From Allacma fusca (Eukaryota > Arthropoda > Collembola > Symphypleona > Sminthuridae), in contig OX359246.1 in NCBI GenBank assembly GCA_947179485.1, forward strand, positions 73,683,508-73,747,507: a DNA stretch of 64,000 nt, in the 5' to 3' direction. The translations under genes were made by a program, and so were the position numbers. A model generated the notes under the pieces. The model searched no databases, was not told the DNA's origin, and was given only the letters and a program-made list of their open reading frames with translations. Shown in pieces: positions 31,691 through 44,800 of this stretch. Each line of letters opens with the position of its first letter. Position 1 is the first letter of the stretch.

Positions 31691-32181
31691 ATCCCTGACA
31701 ATTTAACTCAAAATTCCTCTGAAAAAAATCAAACCCTTGAGAGGGTTTAAGGGTGAAGAAAATTTTGTCCGCTAAATCCTTTTTCCAATCGAATTCCAAG
31801 CCAGTCAAATTTTTTATTGTGCAAATTAATTTTTTCCAGGGAAAATAATTATTATTCCTCTTGCCACCAGAAGGACAGTAGCTGGAATGAAAGGAAACTT
31901 CCTGTAGGGAGAATTTCTTATCATTACAATAACACGACCGAGGAGGAAAATTGCGGTTATTCGCAAGGAACATTGGATATTTTAGTGAGTTATATCACTC
32001 TTAATTGGATAGACTACGTCTGCGATAAAATTGAACTGGAAATAGTTGTTCTTGGAACTATAGTGGTTTTCAAATGGAAAAATAACACGGAATGTGTATG
32101 AACAATAATTATTTTACTGGGGTTATATTTTTTTGCCAATGTCAAATGTGCAATCACGATGCATATGACATTTTGTGCCTC
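31691..32181 (-). promoter_or_regulatory. upstream region of receptor kinase A with a block shared with copy B
   Basis: The segment at about 31836-31983 resembles 45709-45868 upstream of the second kinase gene: both contain CCTCTTGCC(A/T)CCAGAAGGACA, GGAATGA, TTTCTTATC and GCGG...TTATTCGCAAGGA in the same order and at similar distances (150-300 nt) from the start codon. This is either a 5' untranslated exon or a promoter copied along with the gene. The TSD-flanked element at 32182 inserted just beyond it. Confidence 0.5.
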
Positions 32182-33035
32182 CAGAGCTTCTGCCGGGGAC
32201 GGGGACGGGACGTCGGGACACTCGACGGACCGGGACGGGACGTCCCCGGGGACAAAATAATTGTCCCCATGTCGTATTCGGGACGGGACGGGGACAAAAA
32301 AAAATGTCCCCATTATATCGGGGACGGGACGGGGACAAAACAAATTGTCCCCGCTATATTCGGGACGGGACGGGGACAAAAACAATTGTCCCCATTATAT
32401 TCGGGACGGGACATGCTTTTTGGTTCTGTGTATAACGGGACGGGACGAGCAAGCATAGCAGAACAAGGATAACGTTTCAGCTTTAATGCTCATGAGTAAA
32501 CTATTCTGTGAACACTATTTCACCGAATGTAAGACATTCGATTTTAGGTTGTAGAAAATGAGGCTTGTTGCTCAAAAAGTTAAGGAAGAATCTTGGAGCC
32601 ACGATTCTATAAATGTGTTTTTTATGTCTTTAGTACAAATATTTTTTGTACGAAATTTTCCTCATGTTCCGATTTTCGGTTTGAGAATGTCGACAACTGT
32701 TTTCAGTAATTATTGGGACGGTACAGGAATTTTGTTCACATGCCACGATTTTCGGGACCGGGGACAATATTTTTTTTTAATTTTGGGGACGGGACCGGGG
32801 ACAACGTTTTTTAAAAATGTTGGGGACGGGACGGGGACAAGATTTTTGTCCCCATGTCCCGACTTTCGGGACGGGACCGGGGACAACGTTTTTATAATTT
32901 TTTGGGGACGGGACGGGGACAAGGTTTTTGTCACCGTGTCCCGATTGTCGGGACGGGACTGGGGACAAAGGTTTTGAAAAAATATCGGGACGGGACGGGG
33001 ACGGGACAAGAATTTTGTCCCCAACAGAAGCTCTG
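32182..33035. mobile_element. 854-bp non-autonomous hAT-like element, GGGACGGGGACA word type
   Basis: Terminal inverted repeat CAGAGCTTCTG, perfect over 11 bp, followed two bases later by GGGGAC at both ends. Flanked by a perfect 8-bp target-site duplication TGTGCCTC (32174-32181 and 33036-33043). The interior arms consist of GGGACGGGACGGGGACAAA words and their complements (TTGTCCCC), with a short unique core at about 32430-32700. No coding capacity. The intact duplication indicates a recent insertion. Confidence 0.88.
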
Positions 33036-33190
33036 TGTGCCTCCATGTAAGAGGTTGCTCCTTTATGGATGGGGGGCTAATTGAGATACTTTCATTACTG
33101 ATTTTGAGCAGAGATGCGCAGCCTTCGAAGGCTAGCCTTCCAAGAAGGCTTCTTTGAAGGCGGAAAGGTAACTTTCTTAACGTTGCAGAA

Positions 33191-34033
33191 TATAGCTCCT
33201 TATTGAGTGATTACCTTGCGGAACCGTACTCGAACTCGTACTCGAAATCGAAGCATCGAGTATGGACTCCAATCCAAGGTACTCGTACTCGCCACATATA
33301 CGAGTACTCAGGAAAATACTTGAAATAAGCGACCGAGTTCCAGTTCAGAACCCGAACTTGTTTCATACTCGCGAGTACGGAACTGTAAATACCGAAATCC
33401 CGTACTCGTACTCGTGCCGTGACTCGAGTCTGCATACTCGAGTATTTAATAATAACAAGACCACAATTGAACAGTGATTATTTTTAGATTCATTTAATTT
33501 CTCACAAATAATTCCCCCAAAATTTTAAATTGATCATGCAGTTGGTAAAGTGTCTCTTTAAATTTTCAATCAATTCAACTACGCCTGTGGAAGAGTTTGT
33601 GTTAATATGTTCAGCCATTAGAATTAACTAATTGTTTTAACTTCAATAGTAATGTACTAAATGGAGAGAGATTATACTTTGAAACCTGAGAGAGTCGTGA
33701 CTGGTGGATACAACGATTTTTTGTGACAATTTCATATTAGCGCCTTCGTCTCTTTACTTGAAATTCAAAAGTTTGCAACACTTGTGTGCACGTGTACGCG
33801 TACTCGTATATTGAGCATGTGGTACTCGAACTCGAACTCGATAACCCTTATGAGTATTTTTATTGGACTCGTACTCGTTTGATACTCGTACTCGTAAGTA
33901 TGTGAAAAATCGTTACCCGTACTCGAAACCCATTTCAAGTATCGAGTATTCACAAAAATTTGACCGTACTCGACTCGAACTCGTACTCGTACTCGATACT
34001 CGCCGGTATACTCGAACTCGATAAGGAGCTATA
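33191..34033. mobile_element. 843-bp nested hAT-like element, TACTCG word type
   Basis: Terminal inverted repeat TATAGCTCCTTAT, perfect over 13 bp. Flanked by a perfect 8-bp target-site duplication TTGCAGAA (33183-33190 and 34034-34041). Both arms are packed with ACTCG/CGAGT words; a unique core of about 330 bp lies at 33450-33780. Inserted into the left arm of the GAAGG-type element. Confidence 0.85.
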
Positions 34034-34304
34034 TTGCAGAAGGAATGGAAGGATGGTGATACTTTTTTCTGAAGGCTGAAGGAAGCCTTCACAAAAACTA
34101 GCAGTGAAGGACTGTGAAGGAAGGGTTCCTAAATATTAGCCCTCCAAGGCCGTGAAGGCTTCCAGGTACATGAAATATCTATAACGTGAAAGCATAGCAT
34201 ATGCAACGACGTTTTGCTCCTAGCGCAACAATACAGCACAATACATGACCTTACAACTGACAATGTGTGCCCGCTCTCTTCACTGCACTGAAATCTGCTG
34301 GTGC

Positions 34305-37142
34305 CATAGATGGGCCTTTATCTATCCCTCTGCCTCTTTTCGTGAGGGATAGAATATAGTCTACTTACACTCTGCCTCGACATCAATCGCGCGACACGTT
34401 ACGGATTGCCCTCGTCCTCACCCTCGTGAGGTGCTCATATTAAAATATACCCCTTTCCCTCGCCCTCATGAGTACCCTCGTTATTTTATATTATACGCAA
34501 AACAACTCCCTTACAATTTTCTACAATCCCTGAGCTTTCAAATAACTTTTTTGCGGACGCTTGGTTAAAATATGGCAGCTTTAAAGTGTATCATCCTCAA
34601 TGTTCAATTTCTCTTCTGAATCAATTGCTTCAACTTTGGTTAGTGTCTTGTTTGGTCCTGTCTACAATCTCGATGTATAATAAATAGCCCTTTGAATAGC
34701 CCTATCAAGTCGCTACAAGCGATTGCAAAATGTGTTTTAAAAGGCGAGGGAGTAAGTCATTGTGAATTTATTATATGTGGACAATGTTTGACTATGTTTC
34801 GCTTTTCTTGAATGAAAAATTAAAATTTATTAGGCCCAATGTTAATACCCTTTGAACTTGAAACGAAGGAGCCCAATGGGGTTTCTCCGCCTGTGGTCGC
34901 AAAATCTTAACCTTCCGGTGATGATGGGCCCATTATTCTTGTTCTTGCACTTCAGTTCACATAATGTCCGCTGACACTGAGAAACTCAATCTCTCAAATT
35001 TTATTTTTCCAACACAAAAACAACAAAATATTCCCTGACCACTGAAATTTTGCATGTGAATTCCCCGTAAGATACGAAAATTGTTGCACTTCGACGAAAA
35101 ACAATTAAAAACTTTAACGACTATGAGACTATACTAGGCAGATTTGACAATTGTTACATGCTAATCTCGCTGTGACGGGTGGCTAAACAGCGGTTATTTG
35201 TATATAAGGGCAACTTAAGCCCTCCCCATGAAAAAATGGCAACATCAGAATTTTGTCTTTTTTTCCCTGAAGTAATATTTTCCTAACCTTGCTCTTCGTT
35301 CATGCAGTACATACTCCCAATTCTAAACGTAAGGACCTTTTGGATCGCTTAGAAAGTTCATAAAATTTCGTACAACCTAGCGTTCAAAAATATTTTAGGA
35401 AAAAGTTGGTGATGAAACAAACAGCAATGTGTTGTATTCAAAATAATGCACCTCATTGGTACAGGGATTACCCGAGTATTTTGATACAGGTACAGAGGTG
35501 CGTATTAGGTACCCATTTTTTCACCCATTCGGTTTGGGTACAGGTTCAATAAGATAGTTAGGTTATAAACCATCAGGTATGGGTACGCAGGGTAAAAACA
35601 TTTAACTGAACGTAGAATATAGCTATGAAATATGTAGCTATGTATTGTTAAGCCATACTTGTATTTTAAGAAAAATATTACATTGTATGTAAAGAGTAGC
35701 AATGAAGCCTCTTACTGTTAACTGTAACACGTAAGGAATATCACTTACATTTGTAAAGAAAAGAGAATCTTATTGTCTATTGTATCGTGCTCAACTATTG
35801 GTTAAAAAAAGGATGTTTCATCTAAGAAGCTTGGACTCTGTAGTCGCATTGGTATTAGCTCTGAATAAGAGTAACAATGTAAATGTAACGGAAACGAAAC
35901 CAGTTTGAACTGGATAATTCCTGTTTTACAGCTAACCCTACAGTATATAAATCCAGCTCCTTCACACACTCGGGGAGTCTGGATCGGATCTTCTCCATTG
36001 TAACTTACTGTTACTCTGCCGGACTCCACTCCACTCTCCTTCTCTAGCTCTCACTCTTCCTCTCATTCTTTTTGTACACTGAATAAATATTACTATAATT
36101 GGCAATACGCAGTTAATATTTTACTTTACATTATATTACAAGAGACTAAACTCCCGAAATCCCTCACAGCAAGGGAGTGTATTCTCTACCTGCTACATTT
36201 CCCCCTATTTATTATACTTTATTTTACTCTTTTCGTTACGTACACGAACCTGCTCATTTTTACAAGTTAAGTAATCCCAATTACAATTATAACTTAATAG
36301 TATTTAATCGTTCCAACAAATTAGGTTTCCTGGTTGGCATAAAAGTATAAAAATGTTTTTTTCGATTTAGGGCTGGTTTTCCCTACAAATAATTTCAAAA
36401 TTCCAATTCATTGGTAAAAAGTGCCTATATCCCTTATATTTTGATTTTTAGCGAAATGGCAAAATTTCAGTAGTCGTACTACAATATATTATTTTGTGGT
36501 AAAAACAATTCTGTCAATTTTAGTGTCGACAACATTTCTTAATTATTATATGTGCAATGGCTCAGAAAATGACTTATTGATCAAAGCCTTAGTAGTTCCT
36601 TAACTTTAGACCAGTAATTTTTCATATTAGGGCCTGCAAACAGCATTCATCAAATATAAAGCTGAGGTAGAGTCCTTGTTTACAAATTACCAAGCCTCAC
36701 CGACATCTTAAAATGAAAATTTATTCTGGAGTTTAACATGATTATTTTAAAGGTAAACAGGAGGACCTTTAACCTTTTCGAAATTAAAACTTTGGATTTT
36801 TGAACCGGGCATGACCGAGTACCTTACCTCACATAAAATATCATTCTATCCTACTAAGGGGGAGACGGTTATTTGTTAGATTACTGTGAGTGAAGTTGAC
36901 GAGTTGGGCAATGTCTGAAAGATTTTCGCATAAAGGTTCCGGTAAGATAATGTCATGAGGGCTTATATGTCCCCTCTGCCTCCCCCTCTTTTGTTCACAC
37001 CCTCTCTGTAGGTCCTCTCCCTCATGTTCATGAGGGCTCCTAAAATCAACGTGTACTCACCCTCACCCTCTCATTTTGTGAGGGCGAGGACGAGGGAGAG
37101 GGCGAGGCATCCCTCAAACCCTCGTGAGCGTGCCCATGTATG
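34305..37142. mobile_element. 2.84-kb nested hAT-like element, CCCTCGCCCTCATGAG word type
   Basis: Terminal inverted repeat CATAGATGGGC against CATACATGGGC (one mismatch). Flanked by a perfect 8-bp target-site duplication GCTGGTGC (34297-34304 and 37143-37150). Word arrays with CCCTC, CCTCATGAGGG and CTCGTGAG lie beneath both ends (34330-34500 and 36950-37130). The 2.4-kb interior has no transposase-like frame but contains an LTR-like block and a short GTACCC/GGTACAGG array at about 35460-35600. Confidence 0.8.
35723..36197. mobile_element. possible solo LTR
   Basis: The block begins TGTAACA and ends TGCTACA, an inverted pair typical of LTR ends. In between are a TATA box TATATAA at 35944-35950, a pyrimidine-rich initiator region and AATAAA at 36082-36087, in the order expected of a retroelement LTR. 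No target-site duplication could be matched, so the ends are uncertain. Confidence 0.35.
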
Positions 37143-37373
37143 GCTGGTGCAAAACGTTTTTACGCGGGCTGTAGTTTAAAATTGAAGGAAGGATATTTTT
37201 AGAAGAAGGCTGAAGGCAAAAATGAGTGTATGTATTTTGGAAGGAAGGGTGAAGGAAGGCAGATTTTTTAGAAGGCTTCATTCTGCGACATGTTGAAGGG
37301 GAAATTTTTACTGAAATTTCGCCTTCGAAGGCTTGAAGGAAGGCTATTTCATTTGCGCATCTCTGATTTTGAG

Positions 37374-38840
37374 TGTATATGGTAAAAGTCTACTGGATAA
37401 ATGGAATTAAAGCAGCTGACAAAAATTATTTTAATAGGCTGTTTAAAGATTTATTTAACGGAAAATAAATCATTCGTATTATTTCTGGGCAGTTTCATCC
37501 ATGATCTATTTCATTTCATAGAAATGTTTTTTTTTCAAGAATCTATCCTTAAATATACTGGCGGTTGACAATTGTTGGAAATTAAAAGGGATTGTATTAA
37601 AACACATATCTTGGGTAAGAAGGTTCTCCTTCCAAACTTTTATGGACGTTGATACAATGGTGTTCCAGTAAATATCATGTCGCCCCATCCGGACTGCGCA
37701 TTTTAATGCTGGAAACAGTTTATTTCTAATCTAGAAGATGCCACTAGTGTTGAGTCTACTGTGAAAATTAACTATCTTCAATTACGGTCGTCATGAACGA
37801 ATGCGAAATCAGGATTTATCTTACAGACTATATGCCAAGCAATTATTTTACAGCGATTAAAATAAGTAAGTACAGTTAGTTGAAGTTTGGATTCCCTCCA
37901 AATTTTTAAGTCCCTTACCGCTTCTGTCTTACAGTGGATGCAAAATTTAGCGAAATATGAGAATAAATGGATGTTTTTCGGACGTAAATCGTATGTAGGA
38001 TAAATTAATTTTAATCTGCGTCTCATTCAGCAATGTGGACAGTCATAAACAGGTTTCTCGCATGTTTCTAGCACTGTAATAATGAGTGGTTTTACAAGAG
38101 GATCTAACTAATCCTGATAAAATGTTTCCAAACCAATACTGACTTCAGTCATGACTGTAAATTTTCTAACACTGATCTCAAAATGACTGTCGAAATTATC
38201 CCCAAAAGTAACAGCGAAAAACTATACTAGGAAAACAAATTAATCCCAAAGCCAGTGGAGCGATCCCATATGGATCTATTAATTAAAAATGCAAACAAGC
38301 GAATTTTCATACTTAGGAAATTAAACCAATTCAAGTACTCTATTTCTGAATTAATGTAATTGTATATAAAGATTATATGTAATTATCTATAAGGGTAATA
38401 ACTATTGTTTACATAACATAATTGTGCGGACATTGTGAGAAAGCCATCTAGTATTACATGGGCTTAAAAACTTATTGTAAATAAACTTGTACTTTCGTAT
38501 ATGAATGTTTCATAGTGTGAGTATATCTAGGGTTAAAGTATTGCAATGTACAATTATTATTGATTAAAAATAATAATGTTTGGAAGGAAATGAAGTAATA
38601 GGAAATCACCACTTATAATTATATAATGCACTTGCATATAAGGCACTCTCTTGCATTTCGCACATTACAGTATTCTGCGTGTTGAATATGTTCAACTAGC
38701 ACAGCAAAATTTGTGTATTAACCTATAAATATGTGCATACACGTGTGATCCTTTAAATACTCATGATTTCCTTCATGCATAAAAGTAGGAATAATCTTGA
38801 CAAATCTCAACAGCAAAGGAAATGATGTCTCCGACGGGAA
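37374..38840. other. spacer and 3' flank of the second receptor kinase gene
   Basis: AT-rich sequence with no exon recognised. Presumed 3' untranslated region of the - strand kinase at the right-hand side. Confidence 0.4.
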
Positions 38841-41800
38841 CTAACACGCTGCATTGAGACTCCCATAAATTTTGTCGACCTGGTGCACCTTGGACTGATA
38901 ATTTATAAAAAAGCCTTGGCAGTCGGATAGGGTTGGTCTTTGGACTGGATCATTTTCCCAGCATGTCATCATCCATTCAAATCTGTAAGATTGAGGGTAA
39001 CATTTCTAGTCAAATCTTTCAGGCTGCTTGGAATTTTAAGGATGTGATATGTGTTCAAATTCTTACACTTCTGGAAGCACGTGCTGAGGCTTCGCAAGTC
39101 GGAGTCCGCCCTCAATATCTTCAACAAAGTCCGGTGACCAAGTTAATCCTGCAAAGGGGACTTGGGCAAAGGAGAAGATTTCCCAGACTGTGACCCCGAG
39201 ACTCCAAACGTCGGATTGGGAGGAAAATTCCATGTAGCGCAAGGACTCGAGAGCCATCCAACGCCAAGGTAATGGAGCCTAATTATATAAAGAAATGTGT
39301 TGAATAAATAATACTACAGTTAAATCTCACTATTGGATCACCTCTAAACATATTTATAAGATTGAGCAAATTTCCCTGTAGTCATCATGTTAACACTTGT
39401 GTTATTACAGGAGCACTTCCCTTATATATACTCTCTTATACATGCATTTTCCTCTTACGTTATGCTCACTTTTCCTGTAACATCATCCGTGTTTAAGAAT
39501 CAAAATATGACACTTAGTATGACGTTCAATTCTAAGGAAAACAAATTTAGTTTTAAATAGGATCGGAAGGAAATTCATTTAATATTCTGAAGACTATGGG
39601 GTGGGGTCTCCGATAATAATTTAAAGTTTATTTATGCGGGTGTTCTTGCAGGATAGTGAGCTCTAATGAACCACAAAAAGTACTGAGCACGAAAGAGTAA
39701 AACCAATGCCGTACGTTAGATTGTATTTAAAAAAAATGATAGCAAAAGGGTATTTACCTGCTTCTTTTTGACGTAATTTCCACATTCATAAAGTTTCCTC
39801 GAGAGTCCAAAATCCGTGATTTTAACAACGTTGTTGTGGAATACCAAGACATTGCGGGCAGCCAAATCCCCATGAATCACCTTCGAACAGAACAGACAAA
39901 ACTTTATCCTATATTTTCTAATCCAATATTTGATAAGGAATTTTGTTTCAGATTGTCTAAGTATCCGTCGTTGTAGGAAAATTTTTACAAAAGAATTTAG
40001 CAATGGTATCTGCACAGGTCAAAATTTGTACAGCATCTACAATCTAGTCCAAAATATGATGGTATTTCGAGATTTCATTTGAAAATACAAAACTTGTAAC
40101 GTTTAACTTCCATATTCAACCCCAAGGGCAAAACATATTCACTAGATTTACAAAGAAATATTTTTTCTGCCTTACTTAGCTATTTTAATCCAAAATGGAC
40201 AAACTTGTCTACCCAAGTCGGAAACCTTGGATGAACTTCCAAATGTTTGCTAAAAGTTTGGAAACGAAATATCTAGCCCTGTAAATTCATTAAGTTCATC
40301 ATTGTCATACCTTTTTCTCAGCAAGAAAAGCCATTCCGGTAGCAATTTGCTGGCAAAAACTGGTCAAGATGGACTGATTGAGTACCACTTGGGACTCACT
40401 GCCGGGACTGAAATTGTTTTATGAAAAATAATTATTCCAAAATCAAAGACGCAGCTTGTTAGTTTGTCAAACTGCTGTAAGTAAACTCATATATCACAAT
40501 CGGTATTTTTATTGATATTACAGCGGTGTCGGGGTTTTCTTCTGTGGTTCTCCTGGGACTGAACCAACGTAATTTGCCGCATAGTCCTTCAAGTATTTAT
40601 TAAGATTACCGAAGGGACTGAATTCAAACGCAGCGTAGCAAACACCTTTGAAAACATGAAAAACTCAATTATTAATGTAATATTTTTCAAAATAAAAAGA
40701 GTTTTTCATACATAAAACAGATCTTCTAAACCTGAAAGATGATTTGATGTAAAATATGGGGGACTGAATACTTTTACCTCAGGATTTACATTCTGTGCAT
40801 TTTTGCAAAAGGGAAATGTTTTTCCGTAGCCAGTACGTGGTTAAATAAATACACCCTTGAAATTGGTAATTTAATTTAAGCCTGCTGTCACAACCGGCTT
40901 CCTTTTAAATATGACCCAACTTACACTGCTGAATTTTGTCAACGACGGCTCCATGAAAATAGATTATATTTGCATGCTCTCCAATGAAATTAATGACTTT
41001 AATTTCCGTCAAGAAGGCCTTGAAATAATCTACGTCTGCATTTGGCTTAGTTGTCTTGACTGCAACGCAATGATCATCCAGTGAACCTCTACAAACCACA
41101 CCAAATTGACCCGTTCCCAACACGTCCTCAGCTGGATACCCAAAAATACACACACAAATTGTTACAATCCAATCGCTAGACTTTTTAATAGTAAACAAAA
41201 TACGGGATATCTTAAAGTACAACCTATGAGCATGAAATTACCCTAGTGTCCAAATTCCATTTTTAGAACATATAAAAACAACTAGTTTACAATAACTGAT
41301 GAGTTCTACAGAACCCACATCAAAAATCTTGATGACGGTTATAGTTAAAAATATTAGTTTATATACTTATAGAAATTCCTTGCATGAAACTTACAATTGA
41401 CTACTAATCTGTCGGTAGCAATTGCTTTATCTTTGGAAAATCCTAAGGCCTCTATTATGAATGCTTCATCCCCCCCTTCCCTCTGACTCTTGTCTCCATG
41501 GAAAAATTCGTAGACTTCATTCTTGGTCAAATTTCGAATGATGGACTAAAAAAATATTTTATTTATTAATTTCCTTGTTAGACCATAATCAAAGATTAAA
41601 TTAAAAAATGTTATTAACTTTCTTAAGTTATTAATTTTAAATTGTTAAATAATTTTAAATTAAGCAAAATTCTCAAAATAGGTTTTGGGAAGCCGTGGGT
41701 TTCAAAATGGACATTAAATGCATTACCTTTGACGTTACCCACTTCCTCCATAATACCAAAACGGAGGCCGCCATGACTAAGAATAAGATCACAGCTCCGA

Positions 41801-44800
41801 TAATAGCAATGTAAAACAAGACGCTCGGAGGCTCATCTGAAATTCGCAGGAATAAAATTATGGAATCAGTAATAATAATAATAAATAATGATTTTTTAAT
41901 AAACAGAGCTCAAAAAGGGTTGCAAATTTTGACTCGGCTAGCGAGTCATGTCAACAGAAATCCCTAGAACGACTCCTTAAAAATGCCACTTGTTTCCATA
42001 CCTTGGACGTCCAAGTCTAGTGTTGCAGTGGCCGGGTTGCCCGTGTCGATGGCGGGGGCTTGACAGTAAATAATGTCCATATCTTTTGTAACGTTCACCC
42101 TCACTGTAAATTTTCTGGTAGCCTTAGCTTTGTCCTCAGGGAACTCCGTGTAGTTCATTGCTTTGTCAGAAGCTTTGAATTGGATGAGTAATAAAAATAT
42201 CAATATATTTTAATCTACGCGAGAGTAGCTTCCTTATCTTGGAATCAAATCAACTGTAAAAGATCGAAATTACAGTGAATTCCAAACATGTATGGGAGTA
42301 CTCGAGAGTGACTCACTTAATTCCGAGTAAGGATCATCCCCCTTGTATTGAACATAAAACCGAACGGTTGGCAAGAGAATGAATGTTGAGATGGTACACT
42401 CAATCACATAGAACCGGTTTACTATTTGATAACCCGGTGAGTCAATTCCAATCGCGATTATTGACTCATTCGTGTCGAATCTACTTTGGAAATAGTCTGG
42501 AAAGAAAAAACAAACGAAAAAACAAATCGTATTAATTACATCATTTATGAGTAATTAGTTGCTTGAGGGAAAGGTGTAAGTAGATTTGGATGAGGAATCC
42601 GAGTCAAAACGTCTTGTGTATGCATCACGAGAGATCCGATCCTCCGAACGGATCTGCAATATTAGTATAGTACTGTCATATTTTATAAAATCTTCCTCAC
42701 GTCTTTGTCCATCTACTCCCTGGAACATATACATGGATTCATTCGTATACCCAAGAGTTTTGGGAAATTCAGCTGGATGGAAGATTGCAGCGCACTGGAC
42801 AAAACCATGAAGAAACTTGGGTCGAATGCTGGAAACACATTGTAAATGATTATAAGTACAAACCTCCAAACAAAACTATAATTGTCCTAAATGGAACCAG
42901 CATGTGTACAAAAAAATTATGAACTGGAAATGTTTACGTAGTAGTTGAATTTATAGAAAAAAATTGCTGCACATTAGAATTTCTGGGCTCCTCTTCTATG
43001 AAAGAAATCTGAAATAATTAAAAGAACATTATGACACTTATTCCATTACAATAAAATTAGTATTCCGTTACAAGCGATTCTCATAATAGTGGGGTCCGAG
43101 AATTTTGGCCCTTTTATAAAATCAAACTCTAATTAGCAGAATCTTACTAACAGCAAAGCAAGCTTTGACCCTAAATATATGACAATTATGTCTATAACAG
43201 AGAATGTAACTTACGAAGGGCTTCATCGCCTTGTACTTGAAGTCACATTCTGTGATGGAGTTACAGGAACCAATTTGTATATTCAAGTTGTGTACGGCAT
43301 CGTCAGGAGTGCAAGTTATCGAGGTTATGTCCGCATTATTAGGAGGAACTAATTTTGCTCTAATTCTATTGTCTGCAAATGTAAATAATAATATTATTAT
43401 AAAATTTGGGGGTTAAGTGCCCGAATTCATTGAGTGATCTGTTGGAGTCAGAGCTGGGAGTCCCAACAGACATGATTGATGACCCCTGAGTTGACCTCCG
43501 CACATGATATTTTTACCTTCGGTCACAGGGTTCATATAAAACACACTGTGAAGCGTACTGGAACATTCGTACATGTTCTCAAGATCTGGCTTCTCCCCTT
43601 CCCTTTGATGAAGTTTCAATCTGAATCCGATTCGAGGATCGTAGATATTCTTATCGGTTATTCTGGTGTGGTTCTCATCCGCCTGGGATTGAAAAATATG
43701 AGTATTAATTCCTTGTCAGTTAATTAATCATTCATTGTTTTGTTACCATAAAGAGAATCAAAATCAAATATATACAGTGTCCTCTGAGTCTACAAAGGCA
43801 CCCCTCAAAAAACTTTTAGTGATCCTCCTTCACAGAGAGAAACGCGAATTTGTTCTTATTTTGGGGAGAGTGTCCAAATATGGGTTTAAATGCCCCTGTC
43901 GGTGGTCACATCAGGGATATTACTAAACTGGAACGTTATAATGATATTAATAATAATTACCTGTTCGTAGCAAACTTCAAACCGTTCGAAAATTTCCTTC
44001 TGCTGGGGTTGTAAATCTCCGGTACAACTGTCTTCCCCGAATAGAAATTGTCGGGCGTAGTCCTCACAGGTCAAAACATTATCCCCATTACAATCCTTCC
44101 CTGTAGATGGGAATTTACTCATGTGACTCTGGACTGTGCAAATGGAGCACCCGAAGTTCCTGATGCAGTCCAGGTATTCTGAAACACGAGAATAATAATA
44201 ATTATTATAAATACGTTAAGTCAGGGGAAATCCAGGAAAAATAATTCCAAGAATCATTATTAGAGTTTAACATTTCCAGGATTTTCCTATTACAAATTTG
44301 ATTCAAATACCCTGCAAGGACAATACTGTAATTATTACATTCATCTTTATAGTGGAGTCACAGATGGGGGATAATATGATCCCCTATCCTGGACCCCCTT
44401 ACAACATCTTTTACAGGAGCTTCTTTGAGTTATCATTGGGGACAAACTTAAACTTAAATTATTTTAAATTCAACGGTAAATTAGTTAAATGTACTCTTTA
44501 CCGTCAATTGGATTCGTATTATTGTCCCATATTGACATGGACAAGGAGCCACAAATGTTGGAGGAAAAACATGGGAAGGTACTATTGGGGCACTCTGAGC
44601 TTCCGAAACAGGTGCAAACGGCGCATTTTTCGGAAAATATCTGCAAGTCAAGAAATTATTTAATTCATTATTTATAATAATGACAGCCTATGCTTAACTT
44701 ATAAATATTTAATTAATGTTGTCATTGACTAAAAGGAATTAAGTAGAGTACCGGGGCCTTGCTGTTCCGCCTCGTGAGGGTGACGTTGGGAAGAATCCCA

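Larger units (their letters stand above)
33109..37365. mobile_element. hAT-like element, GAAGGCTT word type, split by two nested insertions
   Basis: Terminal inverted repeat CAGAGATGCGCA, perfect over 12 bp, with a perfect 8-bp target-site duplication ATTTTGAG (33101-33108 and 37366-37373). Its own sequence is only about 560 bp: 33109-33190, 34042-34304 and 37151-37365. These parts share GAAGG/CCTTC and AAGGCTTCC words. The rest is two later insertions, each with its own 8-bp duplication. Together they form a nested stack lying between the two receptor kinase genes. Confidence 0.85.

Noticed and set aside
32014..33084. Several open frames rich in Gly, Arg and Asp or Pro, Ser and Arg
   Set aside because: They are translations of GGGACGGGGACA words inside the hAT-like element on different frames and strands.
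33211..33953. Open frames rich in Tyr, Ser, Glu and Val
   Set aside because: They come from TACTCG words in the nested element and are not coding.
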